Shown: piece by piece, positions 24,917 to 34,087 of the stretch | Position numbering within the stretch: the first letter of the stretch is position 1 | Layout of the letters: each line of letters opens with the position of its first letter | Assembly: GCA_029262055.1 (NCBI GenBank) | Contig: JAJDAD010000020.1 | Location: 1-64,000 of the forward strand | DNA length: 64,000 nt | Direction of reading: 5' to 3' | DNA from: Candidatus Zhuqueibacterota bacterium | GTDB lineage: Bacteria > Zhuqueibacterota > Zhuqueibacteria > Oceanimicrobiales > Oceanimicrobiaceae | The notes under the pieces: model-generated | Told to the model about the DNA's origin: nothing | Database searches by the model: none | What the model saw: the letters and a program-made list of their open reading frames with translations, nothing else | Position numbers and translations under genes: made by a program

Positions 24917-26188
24917 ATGTTCAAGCGATTTGAAAATGCCGCCGACTTTCAGGCTGAAGAACGAACTCAGTCTTTAATTGCTCCCGAAATCAGCGCCACG
25001 GTTGCGGACATTCTACAGGCCGTACGTACGGGGGGCGACGAGAAGATCAAGAAATTTACGGACCGCTTTGATCGTTGTAAGGTTGAGGAATTGCGGGTTC
25101 CCCAAAGCGCAATTGCCCGGTCGGTGGCAGGCCTCTGCGCTAGTACACGTACGCTGTTTGAAAATACCATCATGAATGTGAGAAAATTTCATGAATTGCA
25201 AATCCAACCCGAATGGTCTGGCCACAAAAGCGAGGGTAGCAGAGCCGGAGTAAGGTACAATGCCATCGGCAATGCCGGCCTCTATGTGCCGGGCGGGAGA
25301 GCGGCTTACCCCTCCACCGTGATCATGACCGCCATTCCGGCACAACTTGCCAAAGTAGGCAGAATTGTGTTGGTTAGCCCACCCGACCTGCACGGAAATG
25401 TCAACCCGCTCGTGTTGGCGGCTGTCGGGCTTCTCGGGCTGGATGAGGTTTATGCCATGGGCGGTGCACAGGCAATCGCCGCCTTGGCATTCGGTACCGA
25501 AACCATTGAGCGGGTCGACAAAATAGTCGGGCCAGGCAACGCCTATGTTAACGAGGCCAAGCGCCAGGTATTCGGGATTGTGGGCATCGATTCCCTCGCT
25601 GGTCCCACTGAACTGGCAATTGTTGCCGATGACAGCGCCGTGGCTGAACATGTCGTGCGTGACCTTTTCGCTCAAGCTGAACATGATCCCGATGCAAGGG
25701 TCGTGTGCATCACGACTTCAACCGTGCTGGCGGAACAGGTGGAGAAACTGATGCCTGAGCTGTTGCCCAATTGCGAGCGCAGGGACATCATCGAAGCTTC
25801 GATTGCGCACAACGGCGCCCTGGTGCTCGTGCGGAACAGTGATGAAGCCGCCGTCGTCGTGAATCAGGTAGCGCCCGAGCATTTGCAGATAATGGTTGCC
25901 AGTCCGGATGAATTGCTCAGTGAAATACAAAACGCCGGTGCGATTTTCATTGGAAATAACACTCCGGCCGTGGCTGGTGACTATGGCGCCGGACCCAATC
26001 ATGTCCTGCCCACCGGCGGCACTGCGCGCTTTTCTTCACCGCTGGGCGTTTGGGATTTTGTCAAGGCTTCTTCCGTGCTGCAGTATCAGGACAGCGACTT
26101 TGCTGACGCTGCCGCAACTTTCATCGAGTTTGCCCAATTGGAAGGGCTGTCGAATCACGGTGAAGCAATTAGCTGCAGGAGGAAGTGA
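24917..26188 (+). CDS. hisD: Histidinol dehydrogenase
   Basis: Last enzyme of the pathway, oxidising histidinol to histidine with two NAD. The 423-residue protein has full-length family features: 'LYVPGGRAAYPSTVIMTAIP', 'YAMGGAQAIAALAFGTETI', 'KIVGPGNAYVNEAKRQVFG', 'IDSLAGPTELAIVADD', 'LFAQAEHDPDARV' (zinc-binding Gln/His region), 'APEHLQIM', 'GDYGAGPNHVLPTGG' and C-terminal 'LEGLSNHGEAI' with the second zinc His. It sits 26 bases after hisG, and its end is joined to the ribosome site of hisC. Confidence 0.97.
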   Translation: MFKRFENAADFQAEERTQSLIAPEISATVADILQAVRTGGDEKIKKFTDRFDRCKVEELRVPQSAIARSVAGLCASTRTLFENTIMNVRKFHELQIQPEWSGHKSEGSRAGVRYNAIGNAGLYVPGGRAAYPSTVIMTAIPAQLAKVGRIVLVSPPDLHGNVNPLVLAAVGLLGLDEVYAMGGAQAIAALAFGTETIERVDKIVGPGNAYVNEAKRQVFGIVGIDSLAGPTELAIVADDSAVAEHVVRDLFAQAEHDPDARVVCITTSTVLAEQVEKLMPELLPNCERRDIIEASIAHNGALVLVRNSDEAAVVVNQVAPEHLQIMVASPDELLSEIQNAGAIFIGNNTPAVAGDYGAGPNHVLPTGGTARFSSPLGVWDFVKASSVLQYQDSDFADAAATFIEFAQLEGLSNHGEAISCRRK

Positions 26189-26190
26189 GT

Positions 26191-27264
26191 ATGGACTTGA
26201 TCAGACCGTCTGTCCGGAAGATACACGAATACACGCTGCGGCAATACGATTTTGAGGTAAAGCTGAATCAGAACGAGAGCCCGTTCGACTTGCCTGACTG
26301 GCTCAAAAACGAGATCGTGAGCGAGCTGCGTGACCTGTCCTGGAATCGCTATCCCGGTTTCAACAATCAGAGGCTGACGGAGAAGTTGGCCCGCCACATT
26401 GGCGTTGCCCCGGATAGCATCCTGCTCGGCAATGGCTCTAACGAGCTGCTGCAACTTCTGGTTTCTGCTTCCCTGGAAAAGGAAGATACCATCCTGCTGG
26501 TCACACCGACCTTCTTGATTTATAAACAGTTGGCGGAAATCGCAGGCGCTGACATTTTGGAAGTTGAATTCAATGAAGATTGGTCCTTCCCGGTTACACA
26601 AATAACTGAGAAATTGGCTGAAAAAGAGGTGAGGCTGTGCGTCCTATGCAGCCCGAACAGCCCCACCGGCGTCACACTGGACCCGACCGGACTCGAACAG
26701 GTGGCACAAGCCTGTGACGGCATTTTGCTGGTCGATGAGGCTTACTTTGAGTTTGCCGAGACGGGCGCACTGGCCCTGCAATCGTCCTACCCGAATATCG
26801 TGGTGGCACGCACTTTCTCGAAGGCTATGGGGCTGGCAGGTTTGCGTTTGGGCTACCTGGTGGCCGAAGCCGCCCTGGCAGGTGAATTGCGAAAAGCCAA
26901 ACTCCCGTATAATCTGAACATCGCCACGGAACTGGCGGCCTGCAAGCTTCTCGAACATTATCAGGTGATCGAAGAAAACATCAGAATATTAAATGCGGAG
27001 CGGGATCGGGTCGCAAATGCTTTGCGTGGTCTGCCTGGTGTCACGGTCTTTCCATCGCATGCGAATTTTCTGATGATCGAAACAGCGCATGCTTCCGGTG
27101 TCGTCTTGAACAAGCTGCTGGAAAAAGGCGTGCTCGTGCGCGATATTTCAGGCTATCATCCGAGGTTGAAGAACAAGCTGCGGTTGTCGATCGGGACGGC
27201 AGAAGAGAACGAGAAGCTGCTGGCGGGGCTCACGGAGATGTTTGCCTGCGGTTCAGAAACATAA
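26191..27264 (+). CDS. hisC: Histidinol-phosphate aminotransferase
   Basis: A 357-residue PLP class I/II aminotransferase converting imidazole-acetol phosphate to histidinol phosphate. Markers: 'LNQNESPFDLPDWLK' at the N-terminus, 'NRYPGFNNQRLTEKLARHIG', 'ILLGNGSNELLQLLV', 'SPNSPTG', 'LLVDEAYFEF', the PLP lysine in 'ARTFSKAMGLAGLRLGYLV' and 'LRLSIGTAEENEKLL'. The ATG at 26191 has an AGGAGG site at 26176 with 9-base spacing; the track's GTG at 26185 is too close. The ribosome site lies inside the end of hisD, so translation is coupled. Confidence 0.96.
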   Translation: MDLIRPSVRKIHEYTLRQYDFEVKLNQNESPFDLPDWLKNEIVSELRDLSWNRYPGFNNQRLTEKLARHIGVAPDSILLGNGSNELLQLLVSASLEKEDTILLVTPTFLIYKQLAEIAGADILEVEFNEDWSFPVTQITEKLAEKEVRLCVLCSPNSPTGVTLDPTGLEQVAQACDGILLVDEAYFEFAETGALALQSSYPNIVVARTFSKAMGLAGLRLGYLVAEAALAGELRKAKLPYNLNIATELAACKLLEHYQVIEENIRILNAERDRVANALRGLPGVTVFPSHANFLMIETAHASGVVLNKLLEKGVLVRDISGYHPRLKNKLRLSIGTAEENEKLLAGLTEMFACGSET

Positions 27265-27275
27265 GAGGACAGAAA

Positions 27276-27860
27276 ATGGCACAAGTGAAAATTCATCGGA
27301 AAACCAAAGAGACGGATGTTAAAATCGAGCTCGACGTGCTAGGTAGCGGACAGAGCAAGATTACCACCGGCATTGGTTTTTTCGACCACATGTTGGAGCT
27401 GTTTTCATTCCATGCCTGCTTTGATCTGCAAATAATGGCAAAGGGCGATCTGCGCGTCTGTGGCCACCACACCGTAGAGGACACGGGTATCGTCCTGGGA
27501 CAAGCACTTTACGACAGCTTACCGGAAAAACGTAACATCGTGCGCTACGGCTCATCCTATGTGCCGATGGATGAAGCATTGGTAAGGGCAGTGGTCGACA
27601 TTTGCGGACGCCCGTATCTGGTGTTCGACAGCGGGGCGTTACACCCCAGCGTCGGGACTTTCGATACGGAGTTGGTGCGGGAATTCTTCCAGGCTCTGGC
27701 TGACAACGCTCGTCTCAGCCTGCACCTGGAAGTATTGCACGGACTAAATACACATCACAAAATCGAGGCCATGTTCAAGGCCACCGGGCGCGCGCTCCGG
27801 ATCGCTTTGGCCGTGGACGCGAAACGTGCGGACGTGAGTTCGACCAAAGGCGTTCTTTAG
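27276..27860 (+). CDS. hisB: Imidazoleglycerol-phosphate dehydratase
   Basis: A 194-residue monofunctional IGPD, without the N-terminal histidinol-phosphatase domain found in enterobacterial HisB. Metal-binding signatures are 'GFFDHMLELFSFHACFDL', 'CGHHTVEDTGIVLGQAL' and 'GLNTHHKIEAMFKATGRALR', plus 'DICGRPYLVF' between them. It sits 11 bases after hisC with a GAGGACAG ribosome site. Because the phosphatase domain is absent, a separate histidinol-phosphate phosphatase must be supplied elsewhere. Confidence 0.97.
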   Translation: MAQVKIHRKTKETDVKIELDVLGSGQSKITTGIGFFDHMLELFSFHACFDLQIMAKGDLRVCGHHTVEDTGIVLGQALYDSLPEKRNIVRYGSSYVPMDEALVRAVVDICGRPYLVFDSGALHPSVGTFDTELVREFFQALADNARLSLHLEVLHGLNTHHKIEAMFKATGRALRIALAVDAKRADVSSTKGVL

Positions 27861-27867
27861 GAAATCG

Positions 27868-28467
27868 ATGATTTCTATAATCGATTACGGGGTCGGCAAT
27901 CTCAAAAGCCTGTACAATGCGTTCCGGCACCTCGACGTTCCTGCCAACCTCATCCGTACTGCGGATGAGGTTGCAGCGGCCGAGAAGTTGCTTTTGCCGG
28001 GAGTCGGTGCGTTCGATTACGCCATGAGCAACATCAACCGGCTTGGTCTTGTCGAGGTTTTGCAGGCCCGGGCAAAGGAAGGGGTTCCGGTTCTGGGGAT
28101 TTGCCTGGGAATGCAGTTGCTGTTTTCCCACAGCACGGAAGGCGTCGGTTGTCAAGGCCTCGGTCTTGTCCAGGGCACCGTTACCCGGTTTGGACAAGGC
28201 AAAAAAGTTCCGCACATGGGATGGAACGAAATAGACGTCGTGCATGAGGGAACGTTGCTGCGCTCATTACCGGAGTCAAAGTATGCCTACTTTGTCCACT
28301 CCTACCACTGTGTCCCGGAAGAGAAACAGGATATCGCGGCGTTTTGTGACTATGGCTCACCGTTCTGTGCCGTCGTCGCGCGTGGGAACATCTTTGGGAC
28401 GCAATTTCATCCTGAGAAAAGCCAGGAGCTAGGCCTGCAAATTCTGGAAAACTTTGGGGAGATATGA
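27868..28467 (+). CDS. hisH: Imidazole glycerol phosphate synthase, glutaminase subunit
   Basis: A 199-residue class I glutamine amidotransferase that supplies ammonia to HisF. 'IIDYGVGNLKSLYNAF' opens the domain; the nucleophile is in 'VLGICLGMQLLFSHSTEG' and the His/Glu dyad in 'GTQFHPEKSQELG'. 'MGWNEI' and 'YAYFVHSYHC' are also typical. The stop overlaps the hisA ATG by 4 bases. Confidence 0.97.
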   Translation: MISIIDYGVGNLKSLYNAFRHLDVPANLIRTADEVAAAEKLLLPGVGAFDYAMSNINRLGLVEVLQARAKEGVPVLGICLGMQLLFSHSTEGVGCQGLGLVQGTVTRFGQGKKVPHMGWNEIDVVHEGTLLRSLPESKYAYFVHSYHCVPEEKQDIAAFCDYGSPFCAVVARGNIFGTQFHPEKSQELGLQILENFGEI

Positions 28468-29189
28468 TGCAGGTAATTCCGGCGATTGATTTGAAGAACG
28501 GTCGGTGCGTGCGCCTGGAGCAGGGCCGCTTCGAGAACGAAAAGATCTACTCAGGCGACCCGGTTGCAGTGGCGCAAGGCTACCAGCAACATGGCGCTAC
28601 CCGGCTGCACATTGTCGATCTCGATGGCGCAGAATCCGGAGAAGCCGGCAACTCAGCAGTGGTTGAAGAAATACTGTCATGCTGCCGCATGGCGGTTCAG
28701 CTCGGTGGTGGCATTCGAATGATCAGTCATGTGGAGCACTGGCTAAATGCGGGCGTGGAACGCGTGATCATCGGCACGCTGGCGGTCAGGCAACCGCAAG
28801 AGGCCGCCCGCGCGCTTGCATCCTTTGGTGGTGAAAGGATCGTTCTGTCGGTGGATGCCCGCGACGGTATGGTTGCGGTGGATGGCTGGCAAACCGACTC
28901 GGGCATCAGCGCAATAGATTTGACGCTACAGTTTAAGCAAAAAGGACTCGAGCGCGTGTTGTACACGGACATCGCCCGCGACGGCATGTTCTCCGGGCCT
29001 AATCTCGTGGAAACGAGGAAGATAGCAGAAGAGAGCGGACTGCGTGTGACTGCCTCTGGCGGCGTTGCCAGACTATCCGACATCCGGGACCTTGCTGCGT
29101 TGGAGGCGTTCGGCGTCGACAGCGTGGTGGTTGGCAAGGCATTCTACGAGGGCCGGATTAAGCCGGAGGAAGTTTTTGATGCTGGCTAA
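28464..29189 (+). CDS. hisA: ProFAR (phosphoribosylformimino-AICAR-P) isomerase
   Basis: A 241-residue (beta/alpha)8 barrel. '[18 protein letters not shown]' carries the first catalytic Asp, '[12 protein letters not shown]' the substrate site, 'VQLGGGIRM' and '[13 protein letters not shown]' the two phosphate-binding loops, and '[16 protein letters not shown]' the second catalytic Asp. It starts within the hisH stop (ATGA) and its last 11 bases overlap hisF, so hisH-hisA-hisF are translationally coupled. Confidence 0.96.
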   Translation: MMQVIPAIDLKNGRCVRLEQGRFENEKIYSGDPVAVAQGYQQHGATRLHIVDLDGAESGEAGNSAVVEEILSCCRMAVQLGGGIRMISHVEHWLNAGVERVIIGTLAVRQPQEAARALASFGGERIVLSVDARDGMVAVDGWQTDSGISAIDLTLQFKQKGLERVLYTDIARDGMFSGPNLVETRKIAEESGLRVTASGGVARLSDIRDLAALEAFGVDSVVVGKAFYEGRIKPEEVFDAG

Positions 29190-29937
29190 AAGGATCATAC
29201 CGTGTCTCGATGTGCGCGAGGGGCGTGTCGTAAAAGGCGTACAGTTCGAGAACCTGCGCGATGCCGGGGATCCGGTGGAGCTGGCAAAATACTACGTCGA
29301 CGAGCGCGCCGATGAGCTGGTTTTCCTGGACATCACAGCCTCGAAGGAAAAACGTCCGATTGTCTACGAATTGGTTGAGCGGGTAGCAGAAGAGGTCTTC
29401 ATTCCGTTTACCATCGGTGGTGGCCTGACCAGCAGCAAGGAGATTCAGGAAATCCTGAAACGCGGCGCGGACAAGATCACCTTGAATACGGCTGCGGTGC
29501 ACAATCCCGAACTGATAGCTGAAGCCGCTGCCAGCTTCGGTTCGCAGTGCGTGGTAGTGGCCATCGATGTCAAGCGCGTAACGCCCGAGCGCTGGGAAAT
29601 CTTCACACATGGCGGCAGCAAGGCAACTGGTTTGGAAGCTGTAGCCTGGGCGCGCAGAGTAGAAGAACACGGCGCGGGAGAGATAATGCTGACCAGCATG
29701 GATACGGACGGCAGAAAGAGTGGCTACGATTTGGTGATCACAAGGAAAATCGGCGAAGCCCTTGGTATTCCAGTCATCGCTTCCGGCGGCGGCGGAGAAT
29801 TGAACCACTTTGCAGATGCCTTCCAGATCGGAGGGGCGGATGCCGCCCTGGCCGCATCCGTGTTTCACTTCAAGAAGTTCAAGATCAAGCAAGTTAAAGA
29901 ATTCCTGCAGGCACAAAACATACCAGTGAGGTTCTAA
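29179..29937 (+). CDS. hisF: Imidazole glycerol phosphate synthase, cyclase subunit
   Basis: A 252-residue barrel starting '[20 protein letters not shown]', the universal HisF N-terminus with the catalytic Asp; the upstream ORF extension in the track is out of the family. '[12 protein letters not shown]', '[13 protein letters not shown]', '[17 protein letters not shown]', '[15 protein letters not shown]' (second catalytic Asp) and '[13 protein letters not shown]' are all present. It overlaps hisA by 11 bases and pairs with HisH. Confidence 0.97.
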   Translation: MLAKRIIPCLDVREGRVVKGVQFENLRDAGDPVELAKYYVDERADELVFLDITASKEKRPIVYELVERVAEEVFIPFTIGGGLTSSKEIQEILKRGADKITLNTAAVHNPELIAEAAASFGSQCVVVAIDVKRVTPERWEIFTHGGSKATGLEAVAWARRVEEHGAGEIMLTSMDTDGRKSGYDLVITRKIGEALGIPVIASGGGGELNHFADAFQIGGADAALAASVFHFKKFKIKQVKEFLQAQNIPVRF

Positions 29938-29938
29938 C

Positions 29939-30265
29939 GTGGAAATCCAGGAACTGAAATTCGATGAGCGCGGTCTCATCCCGGCGGTGGTCCAGGATAG
30001 CAAATCCGGCGAGATACTCATGCTGGCGTACATGAACGCGGAAAGTCTCGGCATCACCTTGCGGGACAAGAAGGCCTGCTATTTTTCCCGCTCGCGCCAA
30101 CAGCTTTGGCTGAAGGGGGAGACCAGTGGGCATTTCCAACTGGTCAAATCAGTCAAATACGACTGCGATTGCGACACGTTGCTGCTGCAAGTGGAACAAG
30201 TGGGTAACGCCTGCCACACGGGCAGTTACAGTTGTTTCTATCGTGACATTGCCTTGAGCGAGTAA
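29939..30265 (+). CDS. hisI: Phosphoribosyl-AMP cyclohydrolase
   Basis: A 108-residue protein carrying only the cyclohydrolase domain: '[20 protein letters not shown]', '[20 protein letters not shown]' and the metal-binding '[20 protein letters not shown]'. The start is a GTG one base after the hisF stop, with GAGG upstream. Unlike many bacteria, no HisE (phosphoribosyl-ATP pyrophosphatase) domain follows: the frame stops at 30265 and the next gene is unrelated. HisE must be encoded elsewhere. Confidence 0.96.
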   Translation: MEIQELKFDERGLIPAVVQDSKSGEILMLAYMNAESLGITLRDKKACYFSRSRQQLWLKGETSGHFQLVKSVKYDCDCDTLLLQVEQVGNACHTGSYSCFYRDIALSE

Positions 30266-30339
30266 AACGTCAACTCTGCTGTCCAGGGCCGTCTGTCTGG
30301 CTGCAAGCTGCCCGGCCGCTTCCATTCCGGACTCATCCG

Positions 30340-30368
30340 TTGCATTCTTTCCATTTTTGTCATATCTT
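30340..30368 (+). promoter_or_regulatory. Promoter of the molybdoenzyme-desulfurase gene
   Basis: TTGCAT (30340-30345), 17 bases, TATCTT (30363-30368), about 60 bases before the ATG at 30428. It has the same spacing and -10 box as the histidine promoter. It gives the fusion gene its own transcript, independent of the his operon. Confidence 0.6.
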
Positions 30369-30427
30369 GCGTACCAAAATCAGGCCTTGCGTGGGGGCAG
30401 CAGTGGCACAAAAACATGTGAGGAATC

Positions 30428-33400
30428 ATGAATAACACGAATCAAAAAGATAGATCGGGATCAGGTTGGGAAAAGGGGATCTGTGGAATTTGCCCTGCCG
30501 GCTGTTGGGTTGAAGTGGAGAAACAGGATGGCAAGATCACAGACATCAGGCCGGATGACGGCCATCCACTCGGAATGATCTGTCGGCGCGGCGAGCACAC
30601 ACCGGAGATTATCTACTCCGAGCACCGGCTGAAATACCCCATGCGACGGGTCGGTCCCAAAGGCACGCACGATTTTGAACGCATTTCCTGGGACGAAGCC
30701 TACGACGAAATCAGCAAGAATCTCAACCGGATCAAGAGTGAGTCCGGTCCCGAGGCCGTGTCGATTTATACCGGGCGTGGCGCCTTCGAACTTTCCTTGT
30801 GTGACATGTTTCAGCCAAAAGACGTCGCAGTCTCTTCCGCTTCCAACGTTTTGTTTCCGTTCGGTTCCCCAAATACCATGGGCGTGGGTGCCCTGTGCTA
30901 TGTTTCGTTCGCCATGATCGCACCACATGTCACCATGGGCCGCATGTTGGTCAACATGTTCACCGACATGGAGAATGCTGAACTGCTCGTCGTCTGGGGC
31001 GCTAACCCGGCGACGGACTCACCTCCGCTGGACATGAACCGGCTTGAAGCAGCGGCCCGGCGTGGTGCAGACATCGTGGTGATCGACCCCCGGAACACTG
31101 AGACGGCCAGGCGCACCGGAGCCCAATGGGTTCCCATTCGTCCGGGAACGGACGGGGCGCTGGCGCTTAGCATGATCGAGGTCATGATCGATGAAGACCT
31201 TTATAATGAGGACTTCGCAGACAAATGGTGTCATGGTTTTGACGAGCTCAGTACTTACACCCAGCATTTCCGGCCTGAGGTTGTGGAGAAAATAACCGGC
31301 GTTCCGGCTGAGACCATTCGCGATTTAGCCCGGCGCATCAGCAACGCAACAGGGGCCTGCCCGGTCATGTACACAGGCCTGGAATACTCCAACAGCGGCA
31401 TCCAGGCCATTCGCGCAGTGCTGACGCTTTTCTCGCTGGCCGGTCAACTTGACGTGCCCGGAGGGATCGGGCTTGCCATGCTTGACTCACATTTTCCCAT
31501 CAACCGTTCCTGTAATCAGAAGAACCCCAACATTGACCTTGCGGTCGCACGTGATAAAGTGCCGATCTACAGTGACTACCGGGGGGAATCGCATGCCAGC
31601 GGACTGGTGGATTCCGTGCTGAACGGCGATCCCTATCAGATTCGCGGCCTCATTATTCACGGTGCATCCCTACTTACGTCCTGGCCCCAATCGTCGATTT
31701 GGCGCGAGACGCTGTCCAAACTGGACTTCCAGGTGTGCATCGACCGGCAATTGACGGCGGATTCTGCCTATGCCGACATTGTCCTGCCGGCCACAACTAT
31801 GTTTGAAATCGACTCGTACATGGTTTATGGTCCGATTTTTCGTTTGCGGGAAAAGCTAACGGAACCGGTTGGGGAGGCGCGCAACGATTACCTGATCATG
31901 GCAGAATTGGCAGCTCGCCTGGGCTACGGCCACCTTTACCCGCAAACAGAGGAAGACTTGCTTCGCTTTGCGCTGCAAGGTTCCGGTTACTCTCTTGAAG
32001 ATGTAAAGGCTGCGGGGGGTACAGTTAAGCTGCCGACCCGAGTGATGGAATACCAAAAATGGCAAAAGGGCAGTCTGCGCGCCGATGGCAAGCCCGGCTT
32101 TGAAACACCGACAGGCAAGTTCGAAATCTGGTCAACCGTTCTGGAAGACTACGGTTACGACCCGCTACCAAAATACACCGAACCGGTTGAGGGCCCGCAG
32201 GCCAATCCTGAGCTATCTAAGAAATTTCCGCTGGTGTTCAACTCCGGCGCGCGGCCGCACACGGACTTTCGGTCTCAGCACCATGGCATCAAAGGGTTGG
32301 CAAAGGACAATCCGGAACCAACCGTGGAACTCAATTTTGAAGATGCTGCCGAGCGCGCCATCGCCAGCGGCGACCTGGTGCAAGTACAAACCGTCCGCGG
32401 TGCAGTCCCATTTCGCGCCAGGGTGAGTGACGAGATCGCCAAAGGCTGCATAGAGTGCAACATGGGCGGTGGCGGCCCTGTCGGCCCGAAGGCGTGGCAG
32501 GAGTGGAATGTCAACGAGCTGACCGATCTCGGCAACTACGACCCGATATCCGGGTTTCCGGTGTACAAGGCGCTGCTGGCTGAAGTAGAGAAGATAGAAG
32601 CCGGGACTGCTCGCAGCAAGAGGCAAGTGGCCAAAGCCGCCGCCTGTGGCCCGGTGTTCATCAACAACAAAGTGCCGAGGCAGGAGGCGCCCCGGCGCAT
32701 CGACCTGGACAATAACGCTACCACTGCGCTGGCGCCGGAGGTGCGGGAGGCGATGGCGCCGTTCATGGAGAGCTATCATGGCAATCCATCGAGCATCCAC
32801 GATGCCGGCCGCAACGCGCGTGAAGCCATCGAAAAAGCCAGGAGGCAAATCGCCAAGTTGCTCAACGTCCGGCCGCGCAGTATTATTTTTACCGGAGGCG
32901 GCTCCGAGGCGGACAATCTGGCGCTGAAAGGCGTGGCCTTTGCCAACCGGGAGAAGGGTAACCACATCATCACGACCAGCATCGAACATCCCGCCATACT
33001 GGCCGCCGGACGCTTTTTGCAGCGAAACGGCTACGACGTGACCTTTCTCGATGTGGACGCGGATGGCTGGCTCGCGCCGGACAAGCTCTACCGCGCTATC
33101 AAGGACACCACGATTCTTGCCTCAGTCATGATGGCGAACAACGAAGTGGGTACGGTTCTGCCTATCAGAGAGCTTTGCGCGGTGGCGCATGAACGTGGCG
33201 TTCTGTTTCACACGGACGCCGTGCAAGCCATTGGCAAATTGAAGGTAGATATCGAACACCTCAATGTCGACCTGCTCAGCCTGTCCGCGCATAAGTTTCA
33301 CGGGCCTAAGGGCGTGGGCGCGCTTTATGTCAAAAAGGGTACTCAGCTAGAACCGCTGATTCACGGTGGCAAGCAGGAGGGAGGTGTGCGGGCAGGAACT

Positions 33401-33850
33401 GAAAACGTAGCCGCTATCGTCGGTACGGGGAAGGCCGCCGAGTTAGCATCCCAGAAACTTGCCACCGTCGCAAGGATGCAAACCTTACGTGACCGGCTGG
33501 CGGCCGGGATACAGGAATTGATCCCGGAAGCCGTGCTCAACGGTCACCCGGATAACCGTCTCCCCAATACGCTCAATTTGACACTCCCCGAGTTGCGCGG
33601 GGAATCGGTGGTGGTCGCCATGGATCAAAATGGGATTTCGCTCTCTTCGGGCTCGGCTTGTAAGTCGGGTTCGCCCGATCCGACCCATGTCCTGATGGCG
33701 ATGGGGAAGAGCACCGATGATGCGCATTGCTCCATTCGCCTGTCCTTGTCAACCTACACGACAGCGGAAGACGTTGCCGGAACACTGCGCGCTTTGAAGC
33801 AAGTACTGGAGGAAATGGAAACCACCGTGAGGTTTCTCCCTTGTAAGTAG
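30428..33850 (+). CDS. Fusion: molybdopterin oxidoreductase + NifS/IscS-type cysteine desulfurase
   Basis: A single 1140-codon frame with a GAGGA ribosome site. Residues 1-740 are a DMSO-reductase-superfamily molybdoenzyme: [4Fe-4S] ligands C19-x2-C22-x3-C26-x25-C52, 'LLVVWGANPATDSPPLDMNR', 'IVVIDPRNTETARR', 'VPIRPGTDGALALSMIEVMI', 'YADIVLPATTMFEIDSYM' and C-terminal 'DLVQVQTVRGAVPFRARVSD'. The probable Mo-ligand Cys157 ('GVGALCYVSF') lacks the His that follows in formate dehydrogenases, so FDH activity is not assumed. After a short linker, residues 757-1140 are a complete cysteine desulfurase: 'IDLDNNATTALAPEV', PLP-Lys956 in 'LSAHKFHGPKGVGALY', and catalytic Cys1078 in 'SSGSACKSGSPDPTHVL'. 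No signal peptide, so cytoplasmic. I infer cis sulfuration of the Mo cofactor; the substrate is unknown. No subunit genes adjoin. Confidence 0.93.
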   Translation: MNNTNQKDRSGSGWEKGICGICPAGCWVEVEKQDGKITDIRPDDGHPLGMICRRGEHTPEIIYSEHRLKYPMRRVGPKGTHDFERISWDEAYDEISKNLNRIKSESGPEAVSIYTGRGAFELSLCDMFQPKDVAVSSASNVLFPFGSPNTMGVGALCYVSFAMIAPHVTMGRMLVNMFTDMENAELLVVWGANPATDSPPLDMNRLEAAARRGADIVVIDPRNTETARRTGAQWVPIRPGTDGALALSMIEVMIDEDLYNEDFADKWCHGFDELSTYTQHFRPEVVEKITGVPAETIRDLARRISNATGACPVMYTGLEYSNSGIQAIRAVLTLFSLAGQLDVPGGIGLAMLDSHFPINRSCNQKNPNIDLAVARDKVPIYSDYRGESHASGLVDSVLNGDPYQIRGLIIHGASLLTSWPQSSIWRETLSKLDFQVCIDRQLTADSAYADIVLPATTMFEIDSYMVYGPIFRLREKLTEPVGEARNDYLIMAELAARLGYGHLYPQTEEDLLRFALQGSGYSLEDVKAAGGTVKLPTRVMEYQKWQKGSLRADGKPGFETPTGKFEIWSTVLEDYGYDPLPKYTEPVEGPQANPELSKKFPLVFNSGARPHTDFRSQHHGIKGLAKDNPEPTVELNFEDAAERAIASGDLVQVQTVRGAVPFRARVSDEIAKGCIECNMGGGGPVGPKAWQEWNVNELTDLGNYDPISGFPVYKALLAEVEKIEAGTARSKRQVAKAAACGPVFINNKVPRQEAPRRIDLDNNATTALAPEVREAMAPFMESYHGNPSSIHDAGRNAREAIEKARRQIAKLLNVRPRSIIFTGGGSEADNLALKGVAFANREKGNHIITTSIEHPAILAAGRFLQRNGYDVTFLDVDADGWLAPDKLYRAIKDTTILASVMMANNEVGTVLPIRELCAVAHERGVLFHTDAVQAIGKLKVDIEHLNVDLLSLSAHKFHGPKGVGALYVKKGTQLEPLIHGGKQEGGVRAGTENVAAIVGTGKAAELASQKLATVARMQTLRDRLAAGIQELIPEAVLNGHPDNRLPNTLNLTLPELRGESVVVAMDQNGISLSSGSACKSGSPDPTHVLMAMGKSTDDAHCSIRLSLSTYTTAEDVAGTLRALKQVLEEMETTVRFLPCK

Positions 33851-34018
33851 AGGAAATCAGGAAGCCATCTTGTTGCAAAAATGTATCACATCCCCGGGTT
33901 TGCATCGTGAGTGGACAGAGGGTTCGACAATAATATACAACATCAAGCGAAGTGGAAAGATATCATAAGTTGTGTGTTTGTAATATCTTACAGATAATTA
34001 CGAATTCGGGTCGGAAGC
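33851..34018 (+). promoter_or_regulatory. Upstream region with inverted repeat and alternative promoter
   Basis: A 7-bp inverted repeat, AAGATAT (33957-33963) and ATATCTT (33983-33989), with 19 bases between, lies 30-60 bases upstream of a sigma-54-like site, a typical place for an enhancer-binding protein. Overlapping it is a possible sigma-70 promoter, TTGTGT (33970) - 17 - GATAAT (33993). Confidence 0.35.
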
Positions 34019-34034
34019 TGGCACAGTACTTGTT
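34019..34034 (+). promoter_or_regulatory. Sigma-54-like -24/-12 promoter
   Basis: TGGCAC, 5 bases, TTGTT. The -24 GG element and the 10-base interval fit the consensus TGGCAC-N5-TTGCW exactly, but the -12 GC is GT here. The start codon at 34088 is 54 bases away. The window encodes an NtrC-type activator with the GAFTGA loop. Confidence 0.4.
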
Positions 34035-34087
34035 AAAACGGGTTCACAACTGGACGAGATGTTGAACCAAATTGGAGACGAAACACG

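Noticed and set aside
30428-32690. Calling the molybdoenzyme half a formate dehydrogenase
   Set aside because: The Cys157 context lacks the His next to the Mo ligand that formate dehydrogenases need, and no formate-pathway genes are nearby.
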